Source: Agrobacterium pusense (GTDB lineage Bacteria > Pseudomonadota > Alphaproteobacteria > Rhizobiales > Rhizobiaceae). From it: a stretch of 64,000 nucleotides of DNA. Below the pieces are notes generated by a model that saw nothing but the letters and a program-made list of their open reading frames with translations, was not told where the DNA came from and did no database searches. This document shows, in pieces, positions 12,138 through 21,146 of the stretch; the first letter of the stretch is position 1; each line of letters opens with the position of its first letter. Made by a program: the position numbers and the translations under genes. Where the stretch lies: positions 85,646-149,645 of the forward strand of contig NZ_FNBB01000012.1 of assembly GCF_900102105.1 (NCBI RefSeq), written 5' to 3'.

Positions 12138-12829
12138 CCACGACCATCGACACCCGCGAAGACATCAAGCTTTCCAACGCCCAGATCGCTTGGCGCGCGG
12201 CGCAGGACATCGAGGATGGCGCCTACGTCAATCTCGGCATCGGCTTTCCGGAAATGGTGGCGCGCTATCAGCCACCCGGCCGTCAGGCGATCTTCCACAC
12301 CGAAAATGGCATCCTGAATTTCGGCGAAGCGCCGCCGGAAGGCGAGGAGGACTGGAACCTCATCAATGCCGGCAAGAAGGCCGTGACGCTGAAACCGGGC
12401 GCCGCCTTCTTCCACCATGCCGACAGCTTCGCCATGGTGCGTGGCGGACATCTGGATGTGGCGATTCTCGGGGCCTATCAGGTGGCCCAGAATGGCGATC
12501 TCGCCAATTGGCGCGTCGGCTCCAAGGGTGTGCCAGCCGTCGGTGGGGCCATGGATCTTGTTCATGGCGCCAAGCAGGTCTTCGTCATCACCGAACATGT
12601 GACCAAGAATGGCGATCCGAAGCTGGTGGAGAAATGCGCCTTCCCGCTGACCGGCGTCGGCTGCATCACCCGCATCTATACCAGCCATGCGGTGATTGAC
12701 GTGGTCGATGGCCGGTTCGTGCTGCGTGAAAAGCTGGCCGCGATGACGTTTGAAGAGCTACAGGCCATGACCGGCGCGCCGCTTCATGTGGATGGCACGG
12801 TTGCTGATCTCGTTGCACCGGAACTTTGA
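12134..12829 (+). CDS. pcaJ: 3-oxoadipate CoA-transferase, subunit B
   Basis: The 231-residue beta subunit. Seen: NLGIGFPEMVARYQPPGR near residue 35 and HTENGILNFGEAPPEGE, where the Glu of the TENG motif (about residue 57) is the residue that forms the glutamyl-CoA thioester in this family. Further on, VGGAMDLVHGAKQVFVITEH is the conserved C-terminal block. Start by ATGA overlap with pcaI; the longer in-frame opening through antisense pcaI sequence is rejected. Confidence 0.95.
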   Translation: MTTTIDTREDIKLSNAQIAWRAAQDIEDGAYVNLGIGFPEMVARYQPPGRQAIFHTENGILNFGEAPPEGEEDWNLINAGKKAVTLKPGAAFFHHADSFAMVRGGHLDVAILGAYQVAQNGDLANWRVGSKGVPAVGGAMDLVHGAKQVFVITEHVTKNGDPKLVEKCAFPLTGVGCITRIYTSHAVIDVVDGRFVLREKLAAMTFEELQAMTGAPLHVDGTVADLVAPEL

Positions 12830-12839
12830 GGAAACACCG

Positions 12840-14045
12840 ATGACCGAAGCCTATATCTGCGATTACATCCGCACGCCCATTGGCCGTTTCGGCGGTGCGT
12901 TTTCTTCCGTGAGGGCGGATGACCTCGGCGCGGTGCCGCTGAAGGCGCTGATGGAACGCAATCCTTCCATCGACTGGGAAGCCGTCGAGGATGTGATCTT
13001 CGGCTGCGCCAATCAGGCGGGTGAGGATAACCGCAACGTGGCGCGCATGTCGTTGCTGCTCGCCGGCCTGCCGGTGTCGGTAACCGGAACGACCATCAAT
13101 CGTTTGTGCGGTTCCGGCATGGATGCCGTCATTGCTGCCGCCCGCGCCGTCAAATCGGGCGAGGCGGAGTTGATGATTGCCGGCGGTGTCGAAAGCATGA
13201 GCCGCGCGCCCTTCGTTCTGCCCAAGGCGGAGAGCGCTTTTTCGCGCAATGCCGAAATCTACGACACCACAATCGGCTGGCGTTTCGTCAACCCGCTGAT
13301 GAAGGCGCAATATGGCGTCGATTCCATGCCGGAAACCGGTGACAATGTCGCGGTCGATTATCAGGTCTCGCGCGAGGATCAGGATGCCTTCGCCGTACGC
13401 AGTCAGCAGAAGGCAGCGGATGCGCAGGCCAATGGCCGGCTCGACAGGGAAATCGTTTCGGTAACGATCCCCCAGCGCAAGGGCGATCCACTTGTCGTCT
13501 CGAAGGACGAACATCCGCGGGCCACAAGCCTCGAAGCACTGGCTAAGCTGAAGCCGGTGAACAAGCGCGAGGGCGCTACGGTAACGGCGGGCAATGCGTC
13601 TGGCGTCAATGATGGCGCGGCCGCGCTTATCATCGCGTCAGCCGAGGCTGCGAAGAAATATGGCCTCACTCCCATCGCCCGTATCCTCGGTGGCGCCGCT
13701 GCCGGCGTGCCGCCGCGCGTGATGGGCATCGGCCCGGCTCCGGCCTCCGCCAAACTTCTGGCGCGGCTCGGGCTGAAGCAGGAACAGCTCGATGTGATCG
13801 AGCTGAACGAGGCATTCGCCAGTCAGGGCCTTGCAACGTTGCGCCAGCTCGGCATTGCCGATGACGATGCGCGGGTAAATGCGAATGGCGGTGCCATCGC
13901 GCTCGGCCATCCGCTCGGCATGTCCGGTGCGCGTATCGCCGGCACGGCGGCGCTCGAACTTTCCTTGACGGGCAAGCGGCTGGCGCTCGCCACCATGTGT
14001 ATCGGCGTCGGGCAGGGTATCGCCGTCGCGCTGGAGCGGATCTGA
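12840..14045 (+). CDS. pcaF: Beta-ketoadipyl-CoA thiolase
   Basis: PcaF splits beta-ketoadipyl-CoA into succinyl-CoA and acetyl-CoA, the last pathway step. The 401-residue thiolase has the acyl-accepting Cys in TINRLCGSGMDAV (about residue 90), the His of NGGAIALGHPLGMSGAR near 350, and the second catalytic Cys in ATMCIGVGQG near 385. GAGGAAACACCG precedes the ATG, 10 bases after pcaJ, completing pcaIJF. Cytoplasmic. Confidence 0.96.
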   Translation: MTEAYICDYIRTPIGRFGGAFSSVRADDLGAVPLKALMERNPSIDWEAVEDVIFGCANQAGEDNRNVARMSLLLAGLPVSVTGTTINRLCGSGMDAVIAAARAVKSGEAELMIAGGVESMSRAPFVLPKAESAFSRNAEIYDTTIGWRFVNPLMKAQYGVDSMPETGDNVAVDYQVSREDQDAFAVRSQQKAADAQANGRLDREIVSVTIPQRKGDPLVVSKDEHPRATSLEALAKLKPVNKREGATVTAGNASGVNDGAAALIIASAEAAKKYGLTPIARILGGAAAGVPPRVMGIGPAPASAKLLARLGLKQEQLDVIELNEAFASQGLATLRQLGIADDDARVNANGGAIALGHPLGMSGARIAGTAALELSLTGKRLALATMCIGVGQGIAVALERI

Positions 14046-14186
14046 CGGGATAGCGGCTTCAGCATCGTGATGACGGTGCTAATGCCGCCGTAAACCGGTA
14101 CGAATTCCCGCTGCCGCAGCTTCCTTAGTGTGACAGTGGCCATTCAGGTTACTCGGCAGGTGATTTTTCGCTCTGACACATCCCAG

Positions 14187-14308
14187 CCCCCTCATTCCTG
14201 TGCTTGTCACAGGAATCCAGCCGACGCGCGTCTGCGCGGCGGAAAGACTCCTCTCAGCCCAGGGACTTGGGCTGGCTGAGTCTCTGTGACAAGCACAGAG
14301 ATGAGGGG
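14187..14308. repeat. Palindromic intergenic repeat, copy B (diverged)
   Basis: About 122 bases bounded by CCCCTCAT and ATGAGGGG. Internal hairpins ATTCCTGTG/CACAGGAAT and CTCTGTG/CACAGAG, plus a central GCGCG-rich stem and a CTCAGCC/GGCTGAG stem, repeat the layout of copies A, C and D with different bases. It fills part of the 432-base gap between pcaF and the LacI gene; the remainder of that gap shows nothing else I recognise. Confidence 0.7.
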
Positions 14309-14477
14309 AGGAGGCGTGCTGGGCCAAGCAAGCCGGCCCTGCGATGCAGGCCCCGGTCGATTATTCCCTGATAAAGTACTCCACGCTCTTATCCCTCTGC
14401 ACATGTTGGATTCCATCATAATCCGTGACATGTTTTGCGAGATATGACAGGAATCTTTCCGTCTACGGGGCACCCGC

Positions 14478-15506
14478 ATGAAACGTCCGACCATTACCGA
14501 TGTTGCAAAGGCCGCCGGCGTCAGCGTCGCCACGGTCGACCGGGTGCTGAACGGCCGCCTGCCGGTGCGGGAGGAAACCTCGCGGCGTGTGTTCGAGGCC
14601 GCGGAGAAGATCGGCTTTCATGCCACCAACATCATTCGTCAGCGTATGCTGGCGGATATGCCTTCCTATGGCCTTGGCATCATTCTGCGCAAGGAGCGGC
14701 ATGCCTTTTATCAGACCTTTGCCGATGAGCTGGAGCTTGCGGCGCGCAACATCCGGGATCGCCACGTCAATCTGCGCATCGAATTTGCGCAATCCGGTGA
14801 GCCGGCGGAGCTTGCGGCGCTGCTTATGGGCATGAAGGGCCGGGTACAGGCGGTGGCCGCTACCGGGCCGGACCACCACGATGTCACGGCCGCCGTCGAG
14901 GCATTGAAGATCAAGGGCATTCCGACATTCTCGCTGCTTTCCGATTTTGCCCAGGGCGTGCGGGAGGCTTATCTCGGTGTCAACAGCATGAAGGTGGGGC
15001 GCACAGCGGCGTGGATGATCTCACGACTGGCGCGCAGCAAGGGCAAGGTGCTTCTGCTGCTTGGCGGTCACCGGTTTCATGGTCACTCGCTGCGCGAAAC
15101 CGGCTTTCGCAGCTACATGCGTGAATATGCGCCGGAATTTGAGGTTATGGATGCCCTGATCACGCTGGAAACGCGACGCGTAACCTATGAGCTCGTGATG
15201 GACTCTATCGCCAAGCACAGGGATCTCGTCGGCATCTATTGCGTGGGCGGCGGCATGGAGGGCGTGATAGAGGCACTTCAACACGAAAAGCGGCAGGAAC
15301 CCATCGTCTGCCTTGTCAACGAACTGACCCCCTTGTCCCGCCAGGCACTGCTGGAAGGCAGCATCAGCGGCGTGTTCCAGACCCCGCTGCGCGAATTGTG
15401 CGCCGATCTCATCGCAACCATGGTTCACACTATCGAACATGGCATGGCGGAGACGCCGGGACAGCGTTTCCTTCCTGCCCATCTCTGGGTTCCTGAAAGC
15501 CTTTGA
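14478..15506 (+). CDS. LacI-family transcriptional regulator
   Basis: A 342-residue LacI/GalR regulator with the N-terminal helix-turn-helix ITDVAKAAGVSVATVDRVLN (residues about 5-24) and a periplasmic-binding-like sensor domain from about residue 62. It heads the downstream sugar-type cluster (binding protein, two TIM-barrel proteins and a Gfo/Idh dehydrogenase), all on the same strand, so it probably represses that cluster until its sugar is present. The ligand is unknown. The sensor domain (YGLGIILRKERHAFYQTFADE) resembles PBP1 ribose-type folds. Confidence 0.88.
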   Translation: MKRPTITDVAKAAGVSVATVDRVLNGRLPVREETSRRVFEAAEKIGFHATNIIRQRMLADMPSYGLGIILRKERHAFYQTFADELELAARNIRDRHVNLRIEFAQSGEPAELAALLMGMKGRVQAVAATGPDHHDVTAAVEALKIKGIPTFSLLSDFAQGVREAYLGVNSMKVGRTAAWMISRLARSKGKVLLLLGGHRFHGHSLRETGFRSYMREYAPEFEVMDALITLETRRVTYELVMDSIAKHRDLVGIYCVGGGMEGVIEALQHEKRQEPIVCLVNELTPLSRQALLEGSISGVFQTPLRELCADLIATMVHTIEHGMAETPGQRFLPAHLWVPESL

Positions 15507-15786
15507 TGGTTTGATAGATTACATCATATCGCGTCCGCCCGTTTCTATCATGCTTGATGGTTTTGCCTGCTGCTGACGCGTTGACGTGGTGACCGGACTA
15601 GGAAATCTTGCCTGCCTGTGGAGCGGACAGGAGGCCGACCTTCACAGCATGAGATTACGTCGGGGTTGCTTGACGCCGCGGATATTCCTTCGCGGCGCGG
15701 GGGCAGCTTTTTCCGGAAAGCCGTGACGGCGCACTTCGAGCGCGATGGTGCGGCCGGTTCTTTTCAAGGTTTGGAGGGGGAACGAG

Positions 15787-15969
15787 ATGAAAAGACATTT
15801 CGCCAATGCAGCCTTCGCGACCATGCGGACGACGGGCGCGCCGGTGCAGGCCGTTGGAGTTTCGATGGCGCTGAAACCTGCCGGAAACGCTGCGGCAGAC
15901 AGGAGGGTCTTCGTGCCCTTCGAGCTGGTAACGCCCACCAATCTCAAAAACCATCAGGCCGGGAATTGA
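15787..15969 (+). pseudogene. Remnant of a sugar-binding protein gene, internally deleted
   Basis: A 60-codon frame with a GGAGGGGG site and a signal-peptide-like start (MKRHFANAAFATMRTTG). Its C-terminal 30 residues, including VFVPFELVTPTNL, align without gaps to the C-terminus of the intact binding protein 1 kb downstream (LWVPFELVTPENM). The roughly 250 residues between are missing, so this looks like an internally deleted paralogue. Flanking sequence from 15507 to 16106 (600 bases) holds no other gene; a CGCCGCG/CGCGGCG hairpin lies near 15673-15696. Confidence 0.6.
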
Positions 15970-16106
15970 GCCATGGCCGTGCCTGCCGGCTTCTGCGCTC
16001 CCCGGGGGAGTGCCGCCGGAGGGGCCTAACGCGCCGCAGCCGGGCACGACCGGCTACGGCAAAAACTGGACAATGCAATCAGCAGCGATTTCCGCGGGAG
16101 GAAACC

Positions 16107-17030
16107 TTGAAAAAACTATTGATGGCGACGGCACTCTGTATCTTCGCGACACCGGCTCTGGCCGAGACCCGAATTGCAGTCTCTATGACGTCTTTCGACA
16201 ATCCGTTTCTGACGATCCTGCTCAACGGCATAAGGGCCGAGGCCGGGCGCGACAAGACCATCGAGCTTCTGGTCGAGGATGCCCAGCTCGATCCTTCAAA
16301 GCAGCTGAATCAGGTGCAGAATTTCATTGCCAATGGCGTCGATGCGATCATTGTCAACGCCGTCGACGGTGACGCTACCTCGGCGATAACCAAGGCCGCA
16401 TCCGCTGCGAAAATTCCGCTTGTCTATGTGAACCATCCGCCGGCTGAGCTGGAAACCGGGCTGCCTGACGGCACGGCATTTGTCGGCTCCAACGAACTTG
16501 ATTCAGGCACCATGGAAGCCGAAGCCGCCTGCAAGCTGATGGGCGGCAAGGGCAAGGCCGTCATTCTGATGGGCCCTTTGGAAAACCATGCGGCGCTGGT
16601 GCGCACCAAGGATGTGGAAACGGTGTTCTCCAAGCCGGACTGCAAGATCGAAATCCTTGAAAAGCAGACGGCGAACTGGAGCCGCACGCAGGCACAGGAC
16701 CTCGTTTCCTCCTGGCTGACGGCGGGCATACAGTTCGATGCGGTCATCGCCAACAACGATGAAATGGCGATTGGCGCCGTGCAGGCGCTGAAGGCAGCGG
16801 GCGTATCCATGAAGGACGTCGTCATTGCCGGCATTGACGCGACACCCGATGGACTTGCCGCGATGCAGGCGGGCGATCTCGATATCACCGTCTACCAGAA
16901 TGCGACGAAGCAGGGCGAGGTCTCCGTTCAGACGGCGGTGAAGGCCGCTGCCGGTCAAAGCACCGAAAAGACGCTCTGGGTGCCCTTCGAACTCGTCACG
17001 CCGGAAAACATGTCCGCCTATGCCAAATGA
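16107..17030 (+). CDS. Periplasmic sugar-binding protein (RbsB type), TTG start
   Basis: A 307-residue secreted solute-binding protein of the ribose/galactose class. Seen: signal peptide KKLLMATALCIFATPALA, then ETRIAVSMTSFDNPFLTILL, the hinge segment GVDAIIVNAVDGDATSAI and NNDEMAIGAVQALKAAG, all typical of PBP type 1. A strong GGGAGGAAACC site precedes TTG at 16107; an ATG five codons in is the alternative. No permease or ATPase gene lies in the cluster, so it must share a transporter encoded elsewhere or act as a receptor. A UUCG-capped hairpin follows its stop. Confidence 0.88.
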   Translation: MKKLLMATALCIFATPALAETRIAVSMTSFDNPFLTILLNGIRAEAGRDKTIELLVEDAQLDPSKQLNQVQNFIANGVDAIIVNAVDGDATSAITKAASAAKIPLVYVNHPPAELETGLPDGTAFVGSNELDSGTMEAEAACKLMGGKGKAVILMGPLENHAALVRTKDVETVFSKPDCKIEILEKQTANWSRTQAQDLVSSWLTAGIQFDAVIANNDEMAIGAVQALKAAGVSMKDVVIAGIDATPDGLAAMQAGDLDITVYQNATKQGEVSVQTAVKAAAGQSTEKTLWVPFELVTPENMSAYAK

Positions 17031-17032
17031 GC

Positions 17033-17048
17033 CGGGGCTTCGGCCCCG
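17033..17048 (+). other. UUCG-capped intercistronic hairpin
   Basis: CGGGGC TTCG GCCCCG forms a six-base-pair stem with a UUCG loop three bases after the binding-protein stop. No T-run follows, and the next gene begins 28 bases on. Such hairpins often protect the upstream message of a binding protein, raising its yield over downstream enzymes (inference). Confidence 0.6.
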
Positions 17049-17076
17049 TCCCTTATCCCACCGACTGGAAACAGCC

Positions 17077-17973
17077 ATGAATCATACGCTCGATCCCCAC
17101 ATGTTCCGGCATCTTTCGCTGGCCGAGACCTGCCGCAAGGTCGCAGAGCTCGGTTACGACTATGTCGAACTTTCACCCCGTCCGGATTTTCTGTCCTGGT
17201 GGACGCGACCGAAGGTCTATCCCGAGCGCGTCGCCGAATTCAAAAAGGCCCTGAAGGATCACGGCGTCGGCCTTGCCACGCTGCAGCCCATGTATCGCTG
17301 GGCGAGCCCGTATCCGGACGAATGGGAGGTAGCGATCGACAACTGGAAACGCGCCATCGAGATTGCAGTCGAGATGGAGTGCCCGATGTTCGTTTCGGAA
17401 TTCGGTCGTGGAGGCTCGCCGGAGCGCAGCCTCAACGACCGGTCCGGCCTGCACCGTCCGGAAACCTGCGAAGCGCAGTTCTTCCGCGCCATGGATGTTC
17501 TGGTTCCGATCCTCGAGCGGGAGGGGCTGGTGCTGTCGCTGGAGGCGCATCCCGAAGACTGGGTCGAGGAAATCGCGCCGGCCATCGACATCATCAAGAC
17601 CATCAATTCCAAGGCGGTAAAGGCCTCCTTCATCGCGCCTCACACCTTCTTTTACGGTCCGGACATGGTTGCCAACCTGCGCGCGACCGAAGGTCATCTG
17701 GTGCATGTGCGCCTTGCCGATACCTATGACCACACCAAATCGTCGCAGCTGCGCTACATCGTTAATCCGCCCGGCGCCAAAGTCAGGGTGCACCAGCACA
17801 CGGATTTCGGCCAGGGCGAGATCGACTGGGAGATATTCTTCGCCACGCTGGCCGACATGAAATTCGACGGTGTGCTGTCGAACTGCGTCTTTGCCTGGGA
17901 AGATCGTGTCGATGAAAGCGCGCGTTTTATGCTCAGCGAAACCCGGCGATATGTCGCCAAATACTGGAAATGA
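17077..17973 (+). CDS. Xylose-isomerase-like TIM-barrel sugar epimerase/isomerase
   Basis: A 298-residue protein of the AP endonuclease 2/xylose isomerase-like superfamily. Seen: a barrel pattern with candidate metal ligands in VLSLEAHPEDW (Glu), HVRLADTYDH (Asp/His) and VRVHQHTDFGQGEIDW (His and Glu near the C-terminus). Family members isomerise, epimerise or dehydrate sugars and inositols. It begins 46 bases after the binding-protein gene and ends 9 bases before the dehydrogenase, so it is in the same operon. Substrate is not identifiable. Confidence 0.85.
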   Translation: MNHTLDPHMFRHLSLAETCRKVAELGYDYVELSPRPDFLSWWTRPKVYPERVAEFKKALKDHGVGLATLQPMYRWASPYPDEWEVAIDNWKRAIEIAVEMECPMFVSEFGRGGSPERSLNDRSGLHRPETCEAQFFRAMDVLVPILEREGLVLSLEAHPEDWVEEIAPAIDIIKTINSKAVKASFIAPHTFFYGPDMVANLRATEGHLVHVRLADTYDHTKSSQLRYIVNPPGAKVRVHQHTDFGQGEIDWEIFFATLADMKFDGVLSNCVFAWEDRVDESARFMLSETRRYVAKYWK

Positions 17974-17982
17974 GGTTTTCAG

Positions 17983-18993
17983 ATGACTGTGAAAATTGGT
18001 GTCATCGGCACCGGTGCCATCGGGCGCGATCACGCCCGACGTATCAATGAGGTTCTGGGCGGTGCGAAGGTCGTTGCGCTGAGCGACGTCAACCGCGCCT
18101 CGTCCGAAGCGGTCAAAAAAGACATCGCCCCTGATGCCGCCATTTTCGCCACCGGCGAGGAGCTCATCGCATCAGCTGATGTGGATGCCGTGCTTGTCAC
18201 TTCCTGGGGCGCGACGCATGAGCAATATGTGTTGGCGGCCATCGCCGCCGGCAAGCCGTGCTTCTGCGAAAAGCCGCTGGCGACGACGGCAGAGGGCGCG
18301 AAGCGGATCGTCGATGCTGAGGTGGCGCATGGCAAACGGCTGGTACAGGTGGGTTTCATGCGCCGCTACGACGCCGGTTACGTGGCGCTGAAAAAGACCG
18401 TGGACACCATGATCGGCGCCCCGATCATGGTCCATGCCGCCCATCGCAACCCGACCGTTCCGAAGCAGTATGTGACGCCCATGGCAATCCACGACACGAT
18501 GATCCATGAGATCGACGTGCTGCGCTGGCTGCTCGATGACGACTATGTGTCGGCCCGGGTTCTCTTTCCACGTGCCGCCGCCCGCAGCCATGCAAAGCTG
18601 AGGGACCCGCAGATCGTCATTCTGGAAACGGCCAGGGGCACGATCATCGACGTCGAAATCTTCGTGAACTGCCACTACGGTTACGACATACAGTGCCAGG
18701 TGGTCGGCGAGGACGGCATTGCCAGCCTGCCGGAGCCGATGGCGATACAGACACGGCTCGGCGCCAAGCTGCAGAACGATATTCTCACCGACTGGAAGGA
18801 TCGCTTCATCGCGAGCTACGACGTCGAATTGCAGGACTTCATCCATGCGGCGGCGAAGGGAACAGCCTCCGGCCCCAATTCCTGGGACGGCTACGTGGCC
18901 GCGATCACTTCCGATGCCTGCGTCGCCGCGCAGGAGACGGACGGAGCAGCCGTCGCAATCAGGCTTCCCGCCCGTCCCGCCCTTTATCAGTGA
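17983..18993 (+). CDS. Gfo/Idh/MocA-family NAD(P)-dependent sugar dehydrogenase
   Basis: A 336-residue oxidoreductase resembling inositol 2-dehydrogenase (IolG). Seen: Rossmann motif [17 protein letters not shown] at the N-terminus, the catalytic-lysine motif CEKPLA near residue 100 and the substrate-site motif [16 protein letters not shown] near 170, whose Asp and His are typical of the family. Expected to oxidise a sugar or cyclitol hydroxyl to a keto group. Flanked within 9 bases on each side by TIM-barrel genes, which matches an oxidise-then-isomerise pathway. IolG identity itself is not established. Confidence 0.88.
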   Translation: MTVKIGVIGTGAIGRDHARRINEVLGGAKVVALSDVNRASSEAVKKDIAPDAAIFATGEELIASADVDAVLVTSWGATHEQYVLAAIAAGKPCFCEKPLATTAEGAKRIVDAEVAHGKRLVQVGFMRRYDAGYVALKKTVDTMIGAPIMVHAAHRNPTVPKQYVTPMAIHDTMIHEIDVLRWLLDDDYVSARVLFPRAAARSHAKLRDPQIVILETARGTIIDVEIFVNCHYGYDIQCQVVGEDGIASLPEPMAIQTRLGAKLQNDILTDWKDRFIASYDVELQDFIHAAAKGTASGPNSWDGYVAAITSDACVAAQETDGAAVAIRLPARPALYQ

Positions 18994-19001
18994 GGTCTTT
19001 C

Positions 19002-19787
19002 ATGCGTTTTGCCATCAACCACATCACCGCCCCGGCGCTTTCGCTTGAGGACTTCTTCCAGACCGCGCGCGAACTCGGCCTCACCGAGGTCGAGATCCGC
19101 AACGACTTGCCGGATATTGTCGGTACGGTGACACCGGCGCAGGTGAAGGCGGCGGCCGACAAGGCCGGCGTGACGATCATCTCCATCAACGCGCTTTATC
19201 CCTTCAACGTCTGGTCGGGCGACCTGCCGCAGCGCGCCGTCGCCATGGCCGATTACGCCGCGGCGAGCGGTGCAAAAGCGCTGGTCATGTGCCCGCTCAA
19301 TGACGGCAGGGCGGTTTCCTTCGACGATCTCGTGACGGCGCTGAAGGCCATGAAGCCGATCCTTGAGGAGAGGGGCCTTACCGGTATTGTCGAACCGCTC
19401 GGCTTCCCGGTCTCCTCGCTGCGCACCAAGACCGAGGCGGTGAGAGCCATTGATGTGGCCGGCGGCGGCGATGTCTACAGGCTGGTGCACGACACCTTCC
19501 ACCATCACCTCGCGGGCGAGATGGCGTTTTTCCCCGAACGCACCGGTCTCGTCCACATTTCCGGCGTCACCGACCCCGCCGTCTCCGTCGCCGACATGCT
19601 GGATGCCCACCGCGTCCTGGTGGATGGCGCCGACCGGCTGGAGAATATCGCCCAGATCAGGGCGCTGGAGGCCGCCGGTTACAAGGGCCCCTACAGCTTC
19701 GAGCCCTTTGCGACGGAAGTTCATGACCTGAAGGACCCGGCTGCTGCCGTGAAAGCCAGCATCGACCACATCGCCGGCGCGCTCTGA
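19002..19787 (+). CDS. IolI-like TIM-barrel isomerase
   Basis: A 261-residue TIM-barrel protein of the IolI/xylose-isomerase-like group, second in this operon. Seen: VEIRNDLPDIVG near residue 30, GIVEPLGFP (metal-ligand Glu), VHDTFHHHLAG (Asp/His) and YSFEPFA near the C-terminus (Glu), the expected ligand order for a divalent-metal isomerase. Start at 19002 (MRFAINHITAP) follows the dehydrogenase by 8 bases, preceded by GTGAGG. A strong hairpin follows the stop and likely ends the operon. Confidence 0.85.
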   Translation: MRFAINHITAPALSLEDFFQTARELGLTEVEIRNDLPDIVGTVTPAQVKAAADKAGVTIISINALYPFNVWSGDLPQRAVAMADYAAASGAKALVMCPLNDGRAVSFDDLVTALKAMKPILEERGLTGIVEPLGFPVSSLRTKTEAVRAIDVAGGGDVYRLVHDTFHHHLAGEMAFFPERTGLVHISGVTDPAVSVADMLDAHRVLVDGADRLENIAQIRALEAAGYKGPYSFEPFATEVHDLKDPAAAVKASIDHIAGAL

Positions 19788-19794
19788 CCGCGCT

Positions 19795-19820
19795 GCCGCC
19801 CGCGGTGAAGCGCGGGCGGC
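19795..19820 (+). terminator. Strong hairpin at end of sugar cluster
   Basis: GCCGCCCGCG (19795-19804) and CGCGGGCGGC (19811-19820) form a perfect ten-base-pair stem around GTGAAG, seven bases after the stop of the IolI-like gene. There is no T-run, so it may work with Rho or as a 3' end stabiliser. Confidence 0.55.
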
Positions 19821-19983
19821 AACCGGACGATCGCCAAAGCCGGAGAAATCAATTCCGCATTTACGGATGATGCTGTAGTCTCCGCTAACGAGAGAGCAGC
19901 AGACCGGCGCGGTTATTCTTCAGATCGATTGCGTGAGTCTTTCCGCCAGGGCCGTCCGAAGAAGAGTGGTTGAATTCCCTTTT

Positions 19984-21030
19984 ATGAAAATAGACAGGAA
20001 AACGACGCTTAAGGACGTCGCGCGGGAGGCGAATGTTTCGCTGAGCACGGCTTCGCATGCGATCAACGGCACGGCGCCGCTCACCACGCAGGTTCGCGAG
20101 CGGGTTCTGGAAGCCGCCCGGTCGCTTGGTTATCTCGAAAACCGGCGCCAGAAGGCGACCATCGCCACCTTGCGTGTCGTCCTGCTGGCCATGACCAATG
20201 ACGCGGCACCGCAGAGCGACCTCAACATGGTCAGCTGGACAATGTTGAACGGCTTCCGCCGCGAATGCGAGCGGCGCGGAATCCGCATCGTTCCCTATGT
20301 CAGTGCAACGAGCCGGCTCGACCCCGTGGCGGTTGCCGAAGCCGTCAGGACAGATAATGTGGACGGTGTCGTGGTTCTGAATGACGACAGGCCGCAGCTG
20401 GTCGAGGCGCTTTCCGCGCTTGGCAAGCCCGTGGTGCTGATCAATGGCGAAGATCCGGCCATGATCGTCGATACGGTAACGGCGGAGAACCGGTTCGGCG
20501 CTCGCCTCGGCATCGAGCATCTGCTGTCGCTCGGGCATCGCAATATTGTGCATGTGACCTGGAAGGGCCGCACGACGATCCGCCGTCGTCATGATGGCTA
20601 TAACGATGCATTCCTTGCAACGGGCCTTGCCGTTCCGGCCGATATGGTCATCGAGGTCGAGAGCTACGAACCGGAATGGGGGGAGGTGGCTATCCGCCGT
20701 CTGCTTGCCGAGCAGCGACCACTGCGAAACGCCACCGCGATTTTCTGCGCCGCCGATAATCTGGCGCTCGGCTGTCTGAAGGCCTTGGGGGAGGCCGGCA
20801 TCCGGGTGCCCGAGGATGTCTCGGTGCTGGGTTTCGATGACATCATGCCAGCCGCCTTCAGCACACCGCCTCTCAGCACCATCCAGTTGCCCGCCGACAG
20901 GCTGGGCGGGGCGGCGCTGTCGCTGCTGGAGCAGCGGCTGGTGGCGGCCGATCCCACCCGGCCGGCGCACCGGCTGGAACTCGGTTGCCGGCTGGTGCTG
21001 AGGGGCAGTATCGCCCCGCCGCGCAAATAG
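19984..21030 (+). CDS. LacI-family transcriptional regulator
   Basis: A 348-residue LacI/GalR repressor: helix-turn-helix TLKDVAREANVSLSTASHAI at residues 7-26 and hinge region about 50-60, then a sensor domain with VDGVVVLNDDRPQLVEAL. Start placed at 19984 (MKIDRKTTLKD), where homologs begin, rather than 17 codons upstream. It is 116 bases upstream of a same-strand dehydrogenase gene that it may control. It differs clearly from the LacI protein at 14478, so two separate inputs are likely. Confidence 0.87.
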   Translation: MKIDRKTTLKDVAREANVSLSTASHAINGTAPLTTQVRERVLEAARSLGYLENRRQKATIATLRVVLLAMTNDAAPQSDLNMVSWTMLNGFRRECERRGIRIVPYVSATSRLDPVAVAEAVRTDNVDGVVVLNDDRPQLVEALSALGKPVVLINGEDPAMIVDTVTAENRFGARLGIEHLLSLGHRNIVHVTWKGRTTIRRRHDGYNDAFLATGLAVPADMVIEVESYEPEWGEVAIRRLLAEQRPLRNATAIFCAADNLALGCLKALGEAGIRVPEDVSVLGFDDIMPAAFSTPPLSTIQLPADRLGGAALSLLEQRLVAADPTRPAHRLELGCRLVLRGSIAPPRK

Positions 21031-21146
21031 GCCGCTTTCCGCCGCCGCCGCGCCGATCGACGTTTTCCAGGTGATATTCGATTGCAAAAACCTATCCCAT
21101 GAATAGCCTGTGCGGCATGGATTCTGGAATCGGGAGGGTTCCCCGC

